Shown here: piece after piece, positions 36,201 to 43,719 of the stretch
Layout: each line of letters begins with the position of its first letter
Position numbering within the stretch: position 1 is the first letter of the stretch
From: JBBARC01 sp040400005
GTDB lineage: Bacteria > Pseudomonadota > Alphaproteobacteria > Acetobacterales > Acetobacteraceae
Direction: 5' to 3'
DNA: 64,000 bases
Assembly (NCBI GenBank): GCA_040400005.1
Contig: JBBARC010000012.1
Location: 3,319-67,318 of the forward strand
Notes under the pieces: generated by a model
The model's database searches: none
What the model saw: the letters and a program-made list of their open reading frames with translations, nothing else
What the model was told of the DNA's origin: nothing
Translations under genes and position numbers: made by a program

Positions 36201-36244
36201 ATGGAGCGCTTGCAAAGGGTAATCGGGTGAATGCAAAAAAGTAA
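33239..36244 (+). CDS. large glycosyltransferase with two GT2 domains
   Basis: A 1001-residue protein. Residues 1 to about 430 contain no glycosyltransferase motif but hold two related beta-rich modules, seen in ADHIAGWAINHRAAERPVDL and SAHGWALDHAHPGEKLVVEA, both with a GWA core. A first GT2 domain (about 435-640) has ISIIMPVFNP, VDDGS and MDHDDALEPDA; a second (about 688-940) has VLVVIPTKNKG, VIDHQST, LFLNNDV and GGFDEDFAIGFNDTD. It resembles rhamnan or O-antigen polymerising transferases and is divergent from the rml operon. AGG precedes the ATG at 33239. Its stop codon lies inside a repeat element. Confidence 0.85.
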   Translation: MSSSPQPPFGAISVAVTADGQVVAEIAAPVGKGSKRGSVLAGVVDAALLLDGTMRAMLRFETVAGGVRRAVFALPRHLLAAELDLIDAAGTSLLAWPVNLASAYGLSAPTLVLNGLSVAGGFAAAPWLADTIGVDVLDGGLIMGRGLARRTAGGWVGGGGEFAFSIPLTALPRLGREANLRLRVGGQVLPMPMLPVSQESLGWGGCIDGLTADHIAGWAINHRAAERPVDLDIVIDGVVVSRVVAADPREDLRAMGFATIAHGFTAALPHPADPTARRRIGVRFAGSQTGLAGSPLVLDPAPKLTGSFDRLHSTSAHGWALDHAHPGEKLVVEAVTAAGEVVGSAIASDFRGDLLQAGLAGGFCAFKIDFAAHYDRLLGQDLSVRVAGCGTMLPGSPKTIAQNPNFIRLRRRRHAIKSGVLPRLKRALNHRAGAAGISIIMPVFNPTRQWLVEALESVRTQWCDAWQLICVDDGSTAPHVQDVLRRYAKSDARIRVLTSAQNVGIARAVNFGLRAARYGLTAFMDHDDALEPDAVWQLLRAAGQTDADLLYSDEVLTGDNLNDFIEFRLRPAFSHDYYLSHPYFVHLVCVRTELARRVGGWNEAMAISADVDFVLRVIEEARVITHVPAVLYRWRTHAASAGHSKQDDVMAATLGAIQAHLDRLGSGGQAKPGVWFNQFSVAWPDPGGRVLVVIPTKNKGDLLRKAIDSIERTTPAADIRIVVIDHQSTDADTRAYLNDISDRHVVMPYAGPFNFSLMNNLAVRKHGADCDFVLFLNNDVEATQYGWIARLRSLAARPDVGAVGPLLMYEDHRVQHAGVILGFNNSADHALKFQDVWLDTKGRRNLGYNCSISSVRDFSAVTAACLMMRRAVFDRIGGFDEDFAIGFNDTDLCLRIGAAGYRVLYDGATMLYHYESATRADTNQVLHPEDTARIVARWGAKLAGGDPWYNPMLSLVTQDHVPREDKACRPIHPPRPQAGPRHFVVPDDGALAKGNRVNAKK

Positions 36245-36411
36245 GAATTTTCTTTTTGACTTCCGAAAAAAGAAACAAAAAAGACTTTTTTGATGCTGGG
36301 CATGGGGCAACGCTGCCAGCGAGACCGCCGAACCAGCGTATTAAAAGTCTTTTTGCTTCTTTTTCTTCAGAAAAAGAAGAGTCTTACTTTCGCCCGCTTG
36401 CCCTGATCTTG
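36213..36411. repeat. TIR-hairpin element, copy 5 (best full-length example)
   Basis: The left outer arm AAAGGGTAATCGGGTGAATG leads to GTAAGAATTTTC and a hairpin with the GACTTCC loop. The right arm has the CTTCAG-type loop and ends AGTCTTACTTTCGCCCGC followed by TTGCCCTGA. The left arm overlaps the 3' end of the large glycosyltransferase gene and provides its TAA stop within GTAAGA. Confidence 0.88.
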
Positions 36412-36442
36412 AACGCCAAGGCGCCCCGTGCGACGACACGGG

Positions 36443-37351
36443 ATGGACGCAATTCACCCCTACCGGCCCAACGCACTTGCCGGAAATCCGCTTGATCGTG
36501 CTGGCAACCGGCGCGGCGAGGACGCTTGGATAAACGCGCTGCTGTCGGCTGAAACATCGCTGTTTTTGCCGGTATGGCGGGCGCAAAGTTTTATCGATGG
36601 CATGCAGGCGGGCGCCCCACGCGCCGGCAGGTTAACCGCGCGCGCGGTCGCCAGCCACATTGCCACCCACCCTTGGGTGTTTTTGGGCATGTTGAAAGGC
36701 GATGCGGTTTTTGCCATCGATTTTTCAACGCTGAATGCACCGCCAGATTTTGCCCCGGGGACAGGGTTTGCCGATTTGTGGCGGGTTGGCAGTGTGATGC
36801 CGGATACCGAGGCATCGATGCTGGCGCATGCCCGTGGCCTGATGCATTGGCGCAATGGCCACCGGTTTTGCAGCAAATGCGGCGGCCCGTGCCGGGTGGA
36901 AAAAGCCGGCCACGTGATGCAGTGCGATGCCTGCGGCACGGCGCATTTTCCGCGCACCGATCCCGCGGTGATTATGCTGGTGACCGACGGGGAGCGCGCC
37001 TTGCTGGCGCAACCCACCAATTTACGCCGCATGTCGGTGTTCACAACGTTGGCAGGGTTTGTTGAGCCTGGGGAATCGCTGGAAGAAACTGTGGCGCGCG
37101 AAGTGTTTGAAGAAACCGGCGTTCATGTGGTTGATGTGCGCTATCAATCGAGCCAGCCCTGGCCGTTTCCCGCCAGTATTATGCTGGGGTTTACCGCACG
37201 TGCCACCAGCCGCGAGATCACCATCGACCCGGTGGAAATTGCCGCCGCTGCCTGGTTTACCCGCGCCGAGGCGGCCGCCCAGGATGGTTTTGTGCTGCCG
37301 CCAGATTTTTCCATCGCCCGGCGGTTGATTGATGCGTGGCTGGCAGGATGA
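36443..37351 (+). CDS. nudC: NADH pyrophosphatase NudC
   Basis: A 302-residue Nudix hydrolase. An N-terminal domain precedes a zinc ribbon (FCSKCGGPCR and MQCDACGTAHFPR) and the Nudix box GFVEPGESLEETVAREVFEE, then the SQPWPFPASIMLGF stretch that marks NudC. It hydrolyses NADH and can remove NAD caps from RNA. A GTG at 36428 would add five residues; the ATG at 36443 is preferred. It overlaps the next gene by four bases. Confidence 0.92.
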   Translation: MDAIHPYRPNALAGNPLDRAGNRRGEDAWINALLSAETSLFLPVWRAQSFIDGMQAGAPRAGRLTARAVASHIATHPWVFLGMLKGDAVFAIDFSTLNAPPDFAPGTGFADLWRVGSVMPDTEASMLAHARGLMHWRNGHRFCSKCGGPCRVEKAGHVMQCDACGTAHFPRTDPAVIMLVTDGERALLAQPTNLRRMSVFTTLAGFVEPGESLEETVAREVFEETGVHVVDVRYQSSQPWPFPASIMLGFTARATSREITIDPVEIAAAAWFTRAEAAAQDGFVLPPDFSIARRLIDAWLAG

Positions 37352-37620
37352 GGGTTTGGTGGCTGGTGGTGGCGGGGCTTGGCGGGTGTGCGGCCTTGCC
37401 CGCGGCGCCCGGCGACCCTTGTGCCGATGCCGCCAGCCGTGATCCTGCGGTGCGCGCGTTGCGGATAAAAAGCCTTGGCAGCACCAATGGGTATGATCAA
37501 TCGGCCGGGCCCCTGGCCAAGGCGCGCAATGCGGCCGTGGTAGATTGCCGTAAGCGGGCGGGGCAGGTGAAGCAGGGCGGTGGGGTGCAGCCTTACGATA
37601 CGCCGGGCACTTTGTTTTAG
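37348..37620 (+). CDS. small putative lipoprotein
   Basis: A 90-residue protein starting MRVWWLVVAGLGGC, a short signal sequence with a lipobox-like LGGC, so Cys14 may be lipidated. The mature part (ADAASRDPAVRALRIKSLGS ...) is rich in charged residues and belongs to no family I recognise; a KARNAAVVDCRKRAG stretch may be conserved. The ATGA overlap with nudC indicates coupled translation. It is convergent with recQ, with only six bases between the two stop codons. Confidence 0.6.
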   Translation: MRVWWLVVAGLGGCAALPAAPGDPCADAASRDPAVRALRIKSLGSTNGYDQSAGPLAKARNAAVVDCRKRAGQVKQGGGVQPYDTPGTLF

Positions 37621-37626
37621 CCGCGA

Positions 37627-39462
37627 TTATGCGGCGGCGGTGACAATAGCTAAAACATCGGTACCGTAACGTTCCAGCTTGGATGCGCCGACACCTTTAA
37701 TGTCGCCTAACTGATCCAGCCGCCGTGGCCGGGTGGCGGCAATGTCGCGCAGCACGGTATCGTGAAAAATAACGTAAGGCGGCACGCTTTGCGCTTTGGC
37801 GGTGGTGGCCCGCCATTGGCGCAGAATTTCAAACAAAGGCGAATCTTTAGGGGCGGAAACGGCGGCAATGGTATCCCCGCCGCGCGCCCGCGCGCGTGCT
37901 TTTGGCGCCGGGGTGGTTTTGGCATCGTCGCGCAACAGCACGGCGATTTCGCCGCGCAAAATCGGCCGTGCGGTGTCCTGCACCAGTTCCAAACTGGCAA
38001 ATTCGCCATCTTTAATGCGTAAAGCCCCGCGGGATACCAGCTGGCGCAGCACGCCGCGCCAAAACACGTCGGTACCATCAGCGCCGATACCAAATAACGC
38101 TAGCGCATCGTGCTTGTTGCGGGTTACCGCATCGGTGATTTCGCCGCGCAGAACGTTAATAATATGACGCGCGCCAAAAATTTGGCCGGTACGAAAAATC
38201 GCCGACAGTGCTTTTTGCGCGGCAATGGTGCCGTCAATCACCGACGCCGGTTCACGGCAATTATCGCAATGCCCGCAATCGGCGCCCATCGTTTCGCCAA
38301 AACAGGCCAGCAAGGCGCGGGTGCGGCAGGATGTGGTTTCGGCAATGCCAATCATGTGTTCCAGGCGCTGGCGCATCACTTCTTTTTGCGCATCATTGGC
38401 CTGGCTTTGCGCCAGCCACCGCCGGGCGCGCGCCATATCTTCTGCGCCATACAACAGCAATGTCTCGGCCGGGTCGCCATCGCGGCCGGCGCGGCCGATT
38501 TGCTGGTAATAGGCTTCCGGGCTTTCTGGCATATCCAAATGTGCCACAAACCGCACATCGGGGCGATCGATGCCCATGCCAAACGCAATGGTTGCCGCCA
38601 TTACCAGCGGCTCACCCGACCGGAAACGGTTTAGCGCCAAACGTTTTTCAATCGGCGCTTGCCCTGCATGAAACGCGATGGCCGGTATATCGGCGCGCGC
38701 CAAAGCCACCGCCACGCGTTCAGTTTTGTTGCGGCTGCCGCAATACACAATGCCGCAAGCGCCGCGGCGCTTATCCAAAAACCCTTGCAGTTGCTGCATT
38801 TCACGCGATTTTGGCGTGGCGGTGACGTTCAAATTCGGCCTATGGAAGCTGGCGACAAATACCGCCGCCTCTTCCATGCCCAGCGAGGCCAAAATATCAC
38901 TGCGCGTGCGCGGATCGGCGGTGGCGGTTAGTGCCATGCGTGGCACGCCGGGAAACACTTCTGATAAGCGCCGCAACTCGCGGTATTCGGGGCGGAATTC
39001 GTGGCCCCAAGCCGATACGCAATGGGCTTCGTCGATCGCGATCAACGCAAGCCTGGTGCGGCGCAAACGATCGAGCGTGGAACTGCTCAACAGCCGTTCG
39101 GGCGAGCAGTACAGCAAATCTAAGCTGCCATCGGCCAGCGCCGCACTCACCCGGGTGGCCTCACTGCTTTCCAGTTCGGAATGCAGGGCGCCGGCATTCA
39201 CCCCCAACTGGCGTAAGGCCGCCACCTGATCATCCATCAGCGCAATCAGCGGTGACACCACAAGCCCAGTGCCGGCGCGGCACAAGGCCGGCACCTGGTA
39301 GCACACGCTTTTGCCGCCGCCTGTGGGCATCAGCACCAGCGCATCGCCACCGGCCAGCACGTGGTCCACCACCTCGCCTTGGCGGCCGCGAAACGCGGGA
39401 TAGCCAAACACCCGGTGCAATACCTCGGCCGGGTCGGCGCTGTGGCTGCGCGCCGCCATCAT
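37627..39462 (-). CDS. recQ: ATP-dependent DNA helicase RecQ
   Basis: A 611-residue RecQ. Helicase motifs are complete: LMPTGGGKSVCYQ (Walker A), IDEAHCVSAWGHEFRPEY (DEAH and aromatic loop), ALTATADPRT, and IGRAGRDGDPAETLLLY (motif VI). A zinc-binding module (CRTRALLACFGETMGADC plus GHCDNC), a winged-helix RQC region and a C-terminal HRDC domain (about 520-605) follow. It unwinds recombination and replication intermediates. The start at 39462 is chosen; the frame continues into the upstream OmpA-domain gene, from which it is 10 bases away. Confidence 0.93.
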   Translation of the reverse strand: MMAARSHSADPAEVLHRVFGYPAFRGRQGEVVDHVLAGGDALVLMPTGGGKSVCYQVPALCRAGTGLVVSPLIALMDDQVAALRQLGVNAGALHSELESSEATRVSAALADGSLDLLYCSPERLLSSSTLDRLRRTRLALIAIDEAHCVSAWGHEFRPEYRELRRLSEVFPGVPRMALTATADPRTRSDILASLGMEEAAVFVASFHRPNLNVTATPKSREMQQLQGFLDKRRGACGIVYCGSRNKTERVAVALARADIPAIAFHAGQAPIEKRLALNRFRSGEPLVMAATIAFGMGIDRPDVRFVAHLDMPESPEAYYQQIGRAGRDGDPAETLLLYGAEDMARARRWLAQSQANDAQKEVMRQRLEHMIGIAETTSCRTRALLACFGETMGADCGHCDNCREPASVIDGTIAAQKALSAIFRTGQIFGARHIINVLRGEITDAVTRNKHDALALFGIGADGTDVFWRGVLRQLVSRGALRIKDGEFASLELVQDTARPILRGEIAVLLRDDAKTTPAPKARARARGGDTIAAVSAPKDSPLFEILRQWRATTAKAQSVPPYVIFHDTVLRDIAATRPRRLDQLGDIKGVGASKLERYGTDVLAIVTAAA

Positions 39463-39472
39463 GCTGGTGGCC

Positions 39473-39910
39473 TCAGTTGCGCGAGGGGATGCGAATTTCC
39501 ACCCGCCGGCTGACCACGCCCACTTTATTTTGCTCGCCATTGGCCTGCATGTGCAGGCGGGTTCCATCCACGCCATCGGCCACCAGCGTGTCGATCACCC
39601 GCTGGGCGCGCAATTCGGTGAGATACTCGTTGGCCTGGCTGCTGCCGGTGGAATCGGCGTAGGCTGCAATGGTGATGCGATCGGCGTGGCTCGCTTTGAT
39701 TTTACCAGCGGCATCCTTGATCACCGCCAGGGCGGTGTCATCCAATTCGCCCGACCATTTGGCGAAAAACACAATGGCGGTGGGGGCATCGGCGGCCCGT
39801 GCTGGCAACGCGCCAAAGGTCAGGGCGCCAAAGGTCAGGGCGCCAAAGGTCAGGGCGCCAAAGGCAACAGCAAGGGCGGGCAGGGCTGCGATCAGCAAAC
39901 GGCGGGTCAT
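39473..39910 (-). CDS. OmpA-domain protein with repeat-extended signal peptide
   Basis: A 145-residue protein made of a signal peptide and one OmpA C-terminal domain (about 45-145). The peptidoglycan-binding pattern is in AAYADSTGSSQANEYLTELRAQRV and RRVEIRIPSRN, so it probably holds peptidoglycan from the periplasm. The hydrophobic core of the signal peptide is built from repeated ALTFG pentapeptides encoded by a 15-bp DNA repeat, ending near LPARA. The ATG at 39910 has GGAA upstream; an ATG at 39925 is possible. It precedes recQ by 10 bases. Confidence 0.8.
   Translation of the reverse strand: MTRRLLIAALPALAVAFGALTFGALTFGALTFGALPARAADAPTAIVFFAKWSGELDDTALAVIKDAAGKIKASHADRITIAAYADSTGSSQANEYLTELRAQRVIDTLVADGVDGTRLHMQANGEQNKVGVVSRRVEIRIPSRN
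39811..39864. repeat. 15-bp tandem repeat inside a signal peptide
   Basis: CGCCAAAGGTCAGGG occurs three times exactly, with a fourth partial unit, in frame in the OmpA-domain gene. Each unit encodes five residues (ALTFG on the coding strand), so unit gain or loss would keep the frame and change signal-peptide length. Confidence 0.9.
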
Positions 39911-39990
39911 CGGGTTGGTTTCCATCAAGGGGAACGTAAAAAGACTTTGCCGACTTAGGCGTTGCCGCGTCAACGCAACGGCGGGTGGGT

Positions 39991-40164
39991 TCCAGGGCAA
40001 TCCGGTGAAGGTAAGACTCTTCTTTTTCTGAAGAAAAAGAAGCAAAAAGACTTTTGTAATGCGGGGACAGGGGCAACCCTGTCACCGCGTTCTCCGAACC
40101 AGCGTCAAAAAAGTCTTTTTTGTTTCTTTTCCTTCAGAAAAAAACTTTTACTTTTTTGCCCTGG
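39991..40164. repeat. TIR-hairpin element, copy 6
   Basis: Left end CCAGGGCAATCCGGTGAAGG then TAAGACTCTTC, hairpin CTTCTTTTTC-TGAA-GAAAAAGAAG, then AAAAAGACTTTTGTAATGCG. The right arm is partly degraded (TTTCTTTTCCTTCAGAAAAA) and ends TTTTGCCCTGG, the exact complement of the left terminus. It lies between cydC and the OmpA-domain gene, which are co-directional. Confidence 0.87.
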
Positions 40165-40186
40165 CACCCGATGGCCCTGAGATGCG

Positions 40187-41830
40187 TCAGGCGGCCGCGG
40201 CCACCGCCAAACCTGCTGACAGCCGCCAGATACGGTCGAGCTTTTCAACGCCGGTCAGCCGGTGGGCGATGAGAATAACCGTGCGGCCGTGGCTTTGGGC
40301 AAAAAATGTCTGCAAAAACGCGCGCTCGGTTTCGGCATCCAGGCCGGCGCAGGGCTCATCGAGAATAATGATTGGGGCAGTGGAAAGCAGCGTGCGGGCC
40401 AGGGCCACGCGCCGTCCTTGGCCACCCGATAGGCGCGCGCCGGCTTCGCCTACCCAGGTATCTAAGCCATCGGGTAAGTTGCGCACGGTGTCGCCAATGC
40501 CAGCACGGTCGAGCACCGCCCACAGATCGGCGTCGGTCGCCGCCGGCCGCCCGAGCAGCAGATTGCCGCGAATGGTATCGGCAAACAAATGGCTGGTCTG
40601 GCCGAGCCAGGCGATGGCGCTGTGCACATCGGCGGCGGCCAAGTTTGCGATATCAACGCCGCCGAGCAAAACCCGCCCGGTTTGCGGGGCGGCAATTTTC
40701 AGCGCCAGCGCGGCCAGGGTGGATTTGCCGGCGCCCGACGGCCCCAACACCGCCACCCGCGCGCCTTGCGGCACATCCAGGGTTAACCCGCGCAGCACCG
40801 ATGGCCGGTCGGCGGCCCAGGCAAAGTGCACGGCATCAAATTTTAGCCCCAAGCCGCCTTTGGCCGATACTGGCGGCAGGGCTGCCGGGTGCGCGGGTTC
40901 TGGGCAGGCGGGCGGGCTATCGGCGATATCCAGCACGCGGGTGGCACTCGCCGCCGCATTGCCAGCGGCAAGCCCGGCGCGCGGCAGGGCGGCCAAGGCT
41001 TCAAACCCCGCCACCACCACGAAAGCGGCGGTTATTTTGGCCGCAGCCGGCGCATCGCTTGCCGCCAGCACCGCCAGTACCGCGCCCTGGCCACACAGCT
41101 GGGCGGCGGCCTGGGCCAGCGCGCCACGGCGGGCGAGCACCCGTTGGGCGCCGATTAAATCGGTTTGGGCGGCGTCTATGCGGGCCGTTACCCGCGATTC
41201 CGCCCCGTAAGCGCGCACTTCACGTAAACCGGTCAACGCATCCAAACCGGCCACCCGCAGCGCGCTGTGGGCGGCGGCAAGCCGTGCCGCCTGCCCGCGC
41301 GCCAGCACAAACCCTGCCACCGGCAGCGCAAAAGCCGCCAAGCCGAGCAGCACAAACACCGCAGCCCCGGTGGTACGATCCACCCGCCAGGCAAGTAAGC
41401 TTGCCGCCGGCACCACCAGCACGGCGCCGGTGAGCGGCACCAGCAGGCGCAGATAAATACCGTCCAGCGCGTCGATGTCGGTCACTACCCGCGAAAGCAT
41501 GTCGCCGGCATCGCGCATGCCCAAACCGCCGGCGGAATTGGCGGCTAGGCGGGTAAAAAACCACACGCGCAAGCGGGCGAGGGCGCGAAACGTCGCTGAA
41601 TGGGTGATCAGCCGTTCGCCATAGCGCAACACCACACGCGCAGGGCCTAAGGCGCGCAACACCACCACAGGTGCCAGCACGCCGCCGAGCATGGCAGCCG
41701 TTATCATGCGCCCCGAAGCCGCCATCAAGGTCAGGCCAGCGGCCAAGCCGAGCAGCGAGATTTGCAGGCCCAGCGCCATCAGCCAGTATTGCGCCCGCCA
41801 TAGCGATAGGATGCGCAGCAGCGCGGTCAT
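40187..41830 (-). CDS. cydC: thiol reductant ABC exporter subunit CydC
   Basis: A 547-residue fused ABC transporter: six transmembrane helices (about 1-300) and an ATPase domain (about 330-547) with Walker A GPSGAGKST, signature LSGGQGRRVALART and Walker B IIILDEPCAGLD. With CydD it exports cysteine or glutathione and is needed to mature cytochrome bd and some periplasmic hemes. It overlaps cydD by four bases (ATGA). No cydAB genes are in the window. Confidence 0.9.
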   Translation of the reverse strand: MTALLRILSLWRAQYWLMALGLQISLLGLAAGLTLMAASGRMITAAMLGGVLAPVVVLRALGPARVVLRYGERLITHSATFRALARLRVWFFTRLAANSAGGLGMRDAGDMLSRVVTDIDALDGIYLRLLVPLTGAVLVVPAASLLAWRVDRTTGAAVFVLLGLAAFALPVAGFVLARGQAARLAAAHSALRVAGLDALTGLREVRAYGAESRVTARIDAAQTDLIGAQRVLARRGALAQAAAQLCGQGAVLAVLAASDAPAAAKITAAFVVVAGFEALAALPRAGLAAGNAAASATRVLDIADSPPACPEPAHPAALPPVSAKGGLGLKFDAVHFAWAADRPSVLRGLTLDVPQGARVAVLGPSGAGKSTLAALALKIAAPQTGRVLLGGVDIANLAAADVHSAIAWLGQTSHLFADTIRGNLLLGRPAATDADLWAVLDRAGIGDTVRNLPDGLDTWVGEAGARLSGGQGRRVALARTLLSTAPIIILDEPCAGLDAETERAFLQTFFAQSHGRTVILIAHRLTGVEKLDRIWRLSAGLAVAAAA

Positions 41831-43515
41831 GCCGCCCCCCGCGCCGAGCCCACCACGCGGCCATCGGCCAGATCAATCCGCCTGCCGCCAAAGGCGTGGG
41901 CCGCGGCCGAATGGCTCGCCATCACCACCGTGCGGCCCAGCGCCAGGCGTTTGAGGCTGTCCAGCACGGCAGATTCAGTCATCGGATCCAGATGCGCGGT
42001 GGGTTCATCCATCAGCAGTAATGGCGCATTTTTCAAAAACGCCCGGGCAATCGCCACACGTTGCGCCTGTCCGCCAGAAAGCCCGTGCCCGCCATCGCCG
42101 ATGCGGGTTTGCAGCCCGTTGGGCAGCCCATCGGCGAAATCCATCACTTGTGCCGCGCGCGCTGCATCTTCGATTTCGGCGCGGGTGGCCCCGGGTTTGG
42201 CAAAGGCGATGTTGTCGCTGATTGATGCGGCAAACAACATGGGCCGCTGGCCAATCCAGGCGGTGAGTTCGGTGAGGGCTGCCGGCACAATATCGGTGAT
42301 ATCCAGCCCGTTGAGTTTAATGTGCCCTGAATCTGGCCGGATAAACCCCAGCAGCAATTCAATAACGGTTGATTTACCGGCCCCCGACCGGCCCGCCAGC
42401 ACCACCATTTCGCCCGGCACCACAAAGAAATTCACGCAATCCAGTGCCGCACCCCGGCTGGCGTCCCAGGTAAACCGCACATCTTCAAACGTGATGCTCA
42501 CCCCGCGCGCCGCAATGGTGCGAATGGGGCGGGTTTTGAGTGGCAATGGTGCCGGCGGCAGGCTGGTCAGCGCCACAGCCGCCGCCGTTGCCTGCAGGCG
42601 GTCCTGATAGGCCATGGAAAATGCCCGAAGTGGCGCAAAAAACTCCGGCACCAGCAGCAGCAACGCCAGCGCCGGCATGGCACCCGCGCCCCCCGGCGCC
42701 CCCGGCGTCAGGTGATGCCAGGCGCCAATGGCCATCACCACCAGCACCGCGGCCATGGCGCAATCCAGGGCCGCCGCAGATAAAAACGCCACCCGCAACA
42801 CACGCATCAGCCGCCGGCGCAGTTCGTTCGCCGCATCACCCAAGGCACGCGCTTCGTCCTGCGCCCGTCCCGCCAGCACGATGGTGGCAATGCCGCGCAC
42901 CCGATCCAAAAACCGGGTTTGCAGCCGTTCCAGCGCCAAAAACTGCTTTTCACTGGCACGCTGGGCGCCAAGGCCCGATAGCGCCTGCGCCACCGGCACA
43001 AACAGCCCGCCCGCCAGCATCACAACGCCGGCGCGCCAATCAATCACAAACGCTGTTGCCAGCACCGCCAGGGGTGCCGCCACCGCCAGCATCGCGGCGG
43101 GCAGCCAACGGGCATACAGCCCATCCAGCACCTCCACCCGATCGATTAAAATCGCGGTCAGCTCGGCTGAATGGTGGCGCCGCAACAGCGCCGGGCCAAT
43201 CGCCAGCAAGCGCGCCAAAATATCGCGGCGCAACCGCGTGCGCCCGGCAACCCCTGCCGCAAACGCTGCCTGATCGGCCAACAACCCCAGCGCCGCACGC
43301 AGCAACGCGCCAACCCCATAGCCAATCAACGGCGGCGCATCAGGCATGGAATCGCCGCCCAGCGCATCAGCCAGCAGCAAAGCCACACAAAACACCTGGC
43401 CGATGCCAATCAGTGCGGCCAAAAACCCCCAAAACAACGCAAGCATTGCCCGCGCCCGGCCGGCATTAACCTGCTGGCTGATAAAATCCCGTGGCGAGGT
43501 GGCGGATGGCGGCAT
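41827..43515 (-). CDS. cydD: thiol reductant ABC exporter subunit CydD
   Basis: A 562-residue half-transporter with six transmembrane helices and an ATPase domain holding Walker A AGRSGAGKST, signature LSGGQAQRVAIARAFL and Walker B LLLMDEPTAHLDP. Gene order cydD then cydC is the usual one, and the two form the heterodimeric exporter of cysteine/glutathione. Upstream of its start lies a repeat element, so the promoter must lie within about 45 bases or inside that element. Confidence 0.9.
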   Translation of the reverse strand: MPPSATSPRDFISQQVNAGRARAMLALFWGFLAALIGIGQVFCVALLLADALGGDSMPDAPPLIGYGVGALLRAALGLLADQAAFAAGVAGRTRLRRDILARLLAIGPALLRRHHSAELTAILIDRVEVLDGLYARWLPAAMLAVAAPLAVLATAFVIDWRAGVVMLAGGLFVPVAQALSGLGAQRASEKQFLALERLQTRFLDRVRGIATIVLAGRAQDEARALGDAANELRRRLMRVLRVAFLSAAALDCAMAAVLVVMAIGAWHHLTPGAPGGAGAMPALALLLLVPEFFAPLRAFSMAYQDRLQATAAAVALTSLPPAPLPLKTRPIRTIAARGVSITFEDVRFTWDASRGAALDCVNFFVVPGEMVVLAGRSGAGKSTVIELLLGFIRPDSGHIKLNGLDITDIVPAALTELTAWIGQRPMLFAASISDNIAFAKPGATRAEIEDAARAAQVMDFADGLPNGLQTRIGDGGHGLSGGQAQRVAIARAFLKNAPLLLMDEPTAHLDPMTESAVLDSLKRLALGRTVVMASHSAAAHAFGGRRIDLADGRVVGSARGAA

Positions 43516-43557
43516 GGTAGGCCGGTTTTAACTTGCGTGCCGGGTGTTGCCGAGGGG

Positions 43558-43703
43558 GCGAAGGAAAGAACCTTCTTTTTCTGAAGAAAAAGAAGCAAAA
43601 AGACTTTTATAATGCTGGGCCTGGGGCTGCCATGCCACCGCGAATCCCGAACCCAGCGTCACAAAAGTCTTTTGCTACTTTTCTTCAGAAAAGTAGATTC
43701 TTA
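43558..43703. repeat. TIR-hairpin element, copy 7
   Basis: Left arm AAGGAAAGAACCTTC with hairpin CTTCTTTTTC-TGAA-GAAAAAGAAG and AAAAAGACTTTTATAATGCT. The core contains GGGCCTGGGGCTGCCATGCC. Right arm AAAAGTCTTTTGCTAC with TTTTCTTCAGAAAAGTAG, ending ATTCTTAACC. It separates cydD from the DUF1254 gene; a CCTTAG triplet repeat follows and the DUF1254 stop lies in it. Confidence 0.85.
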
Positions 43704-43719
43704 ACCTTAGTCCTTAGCC

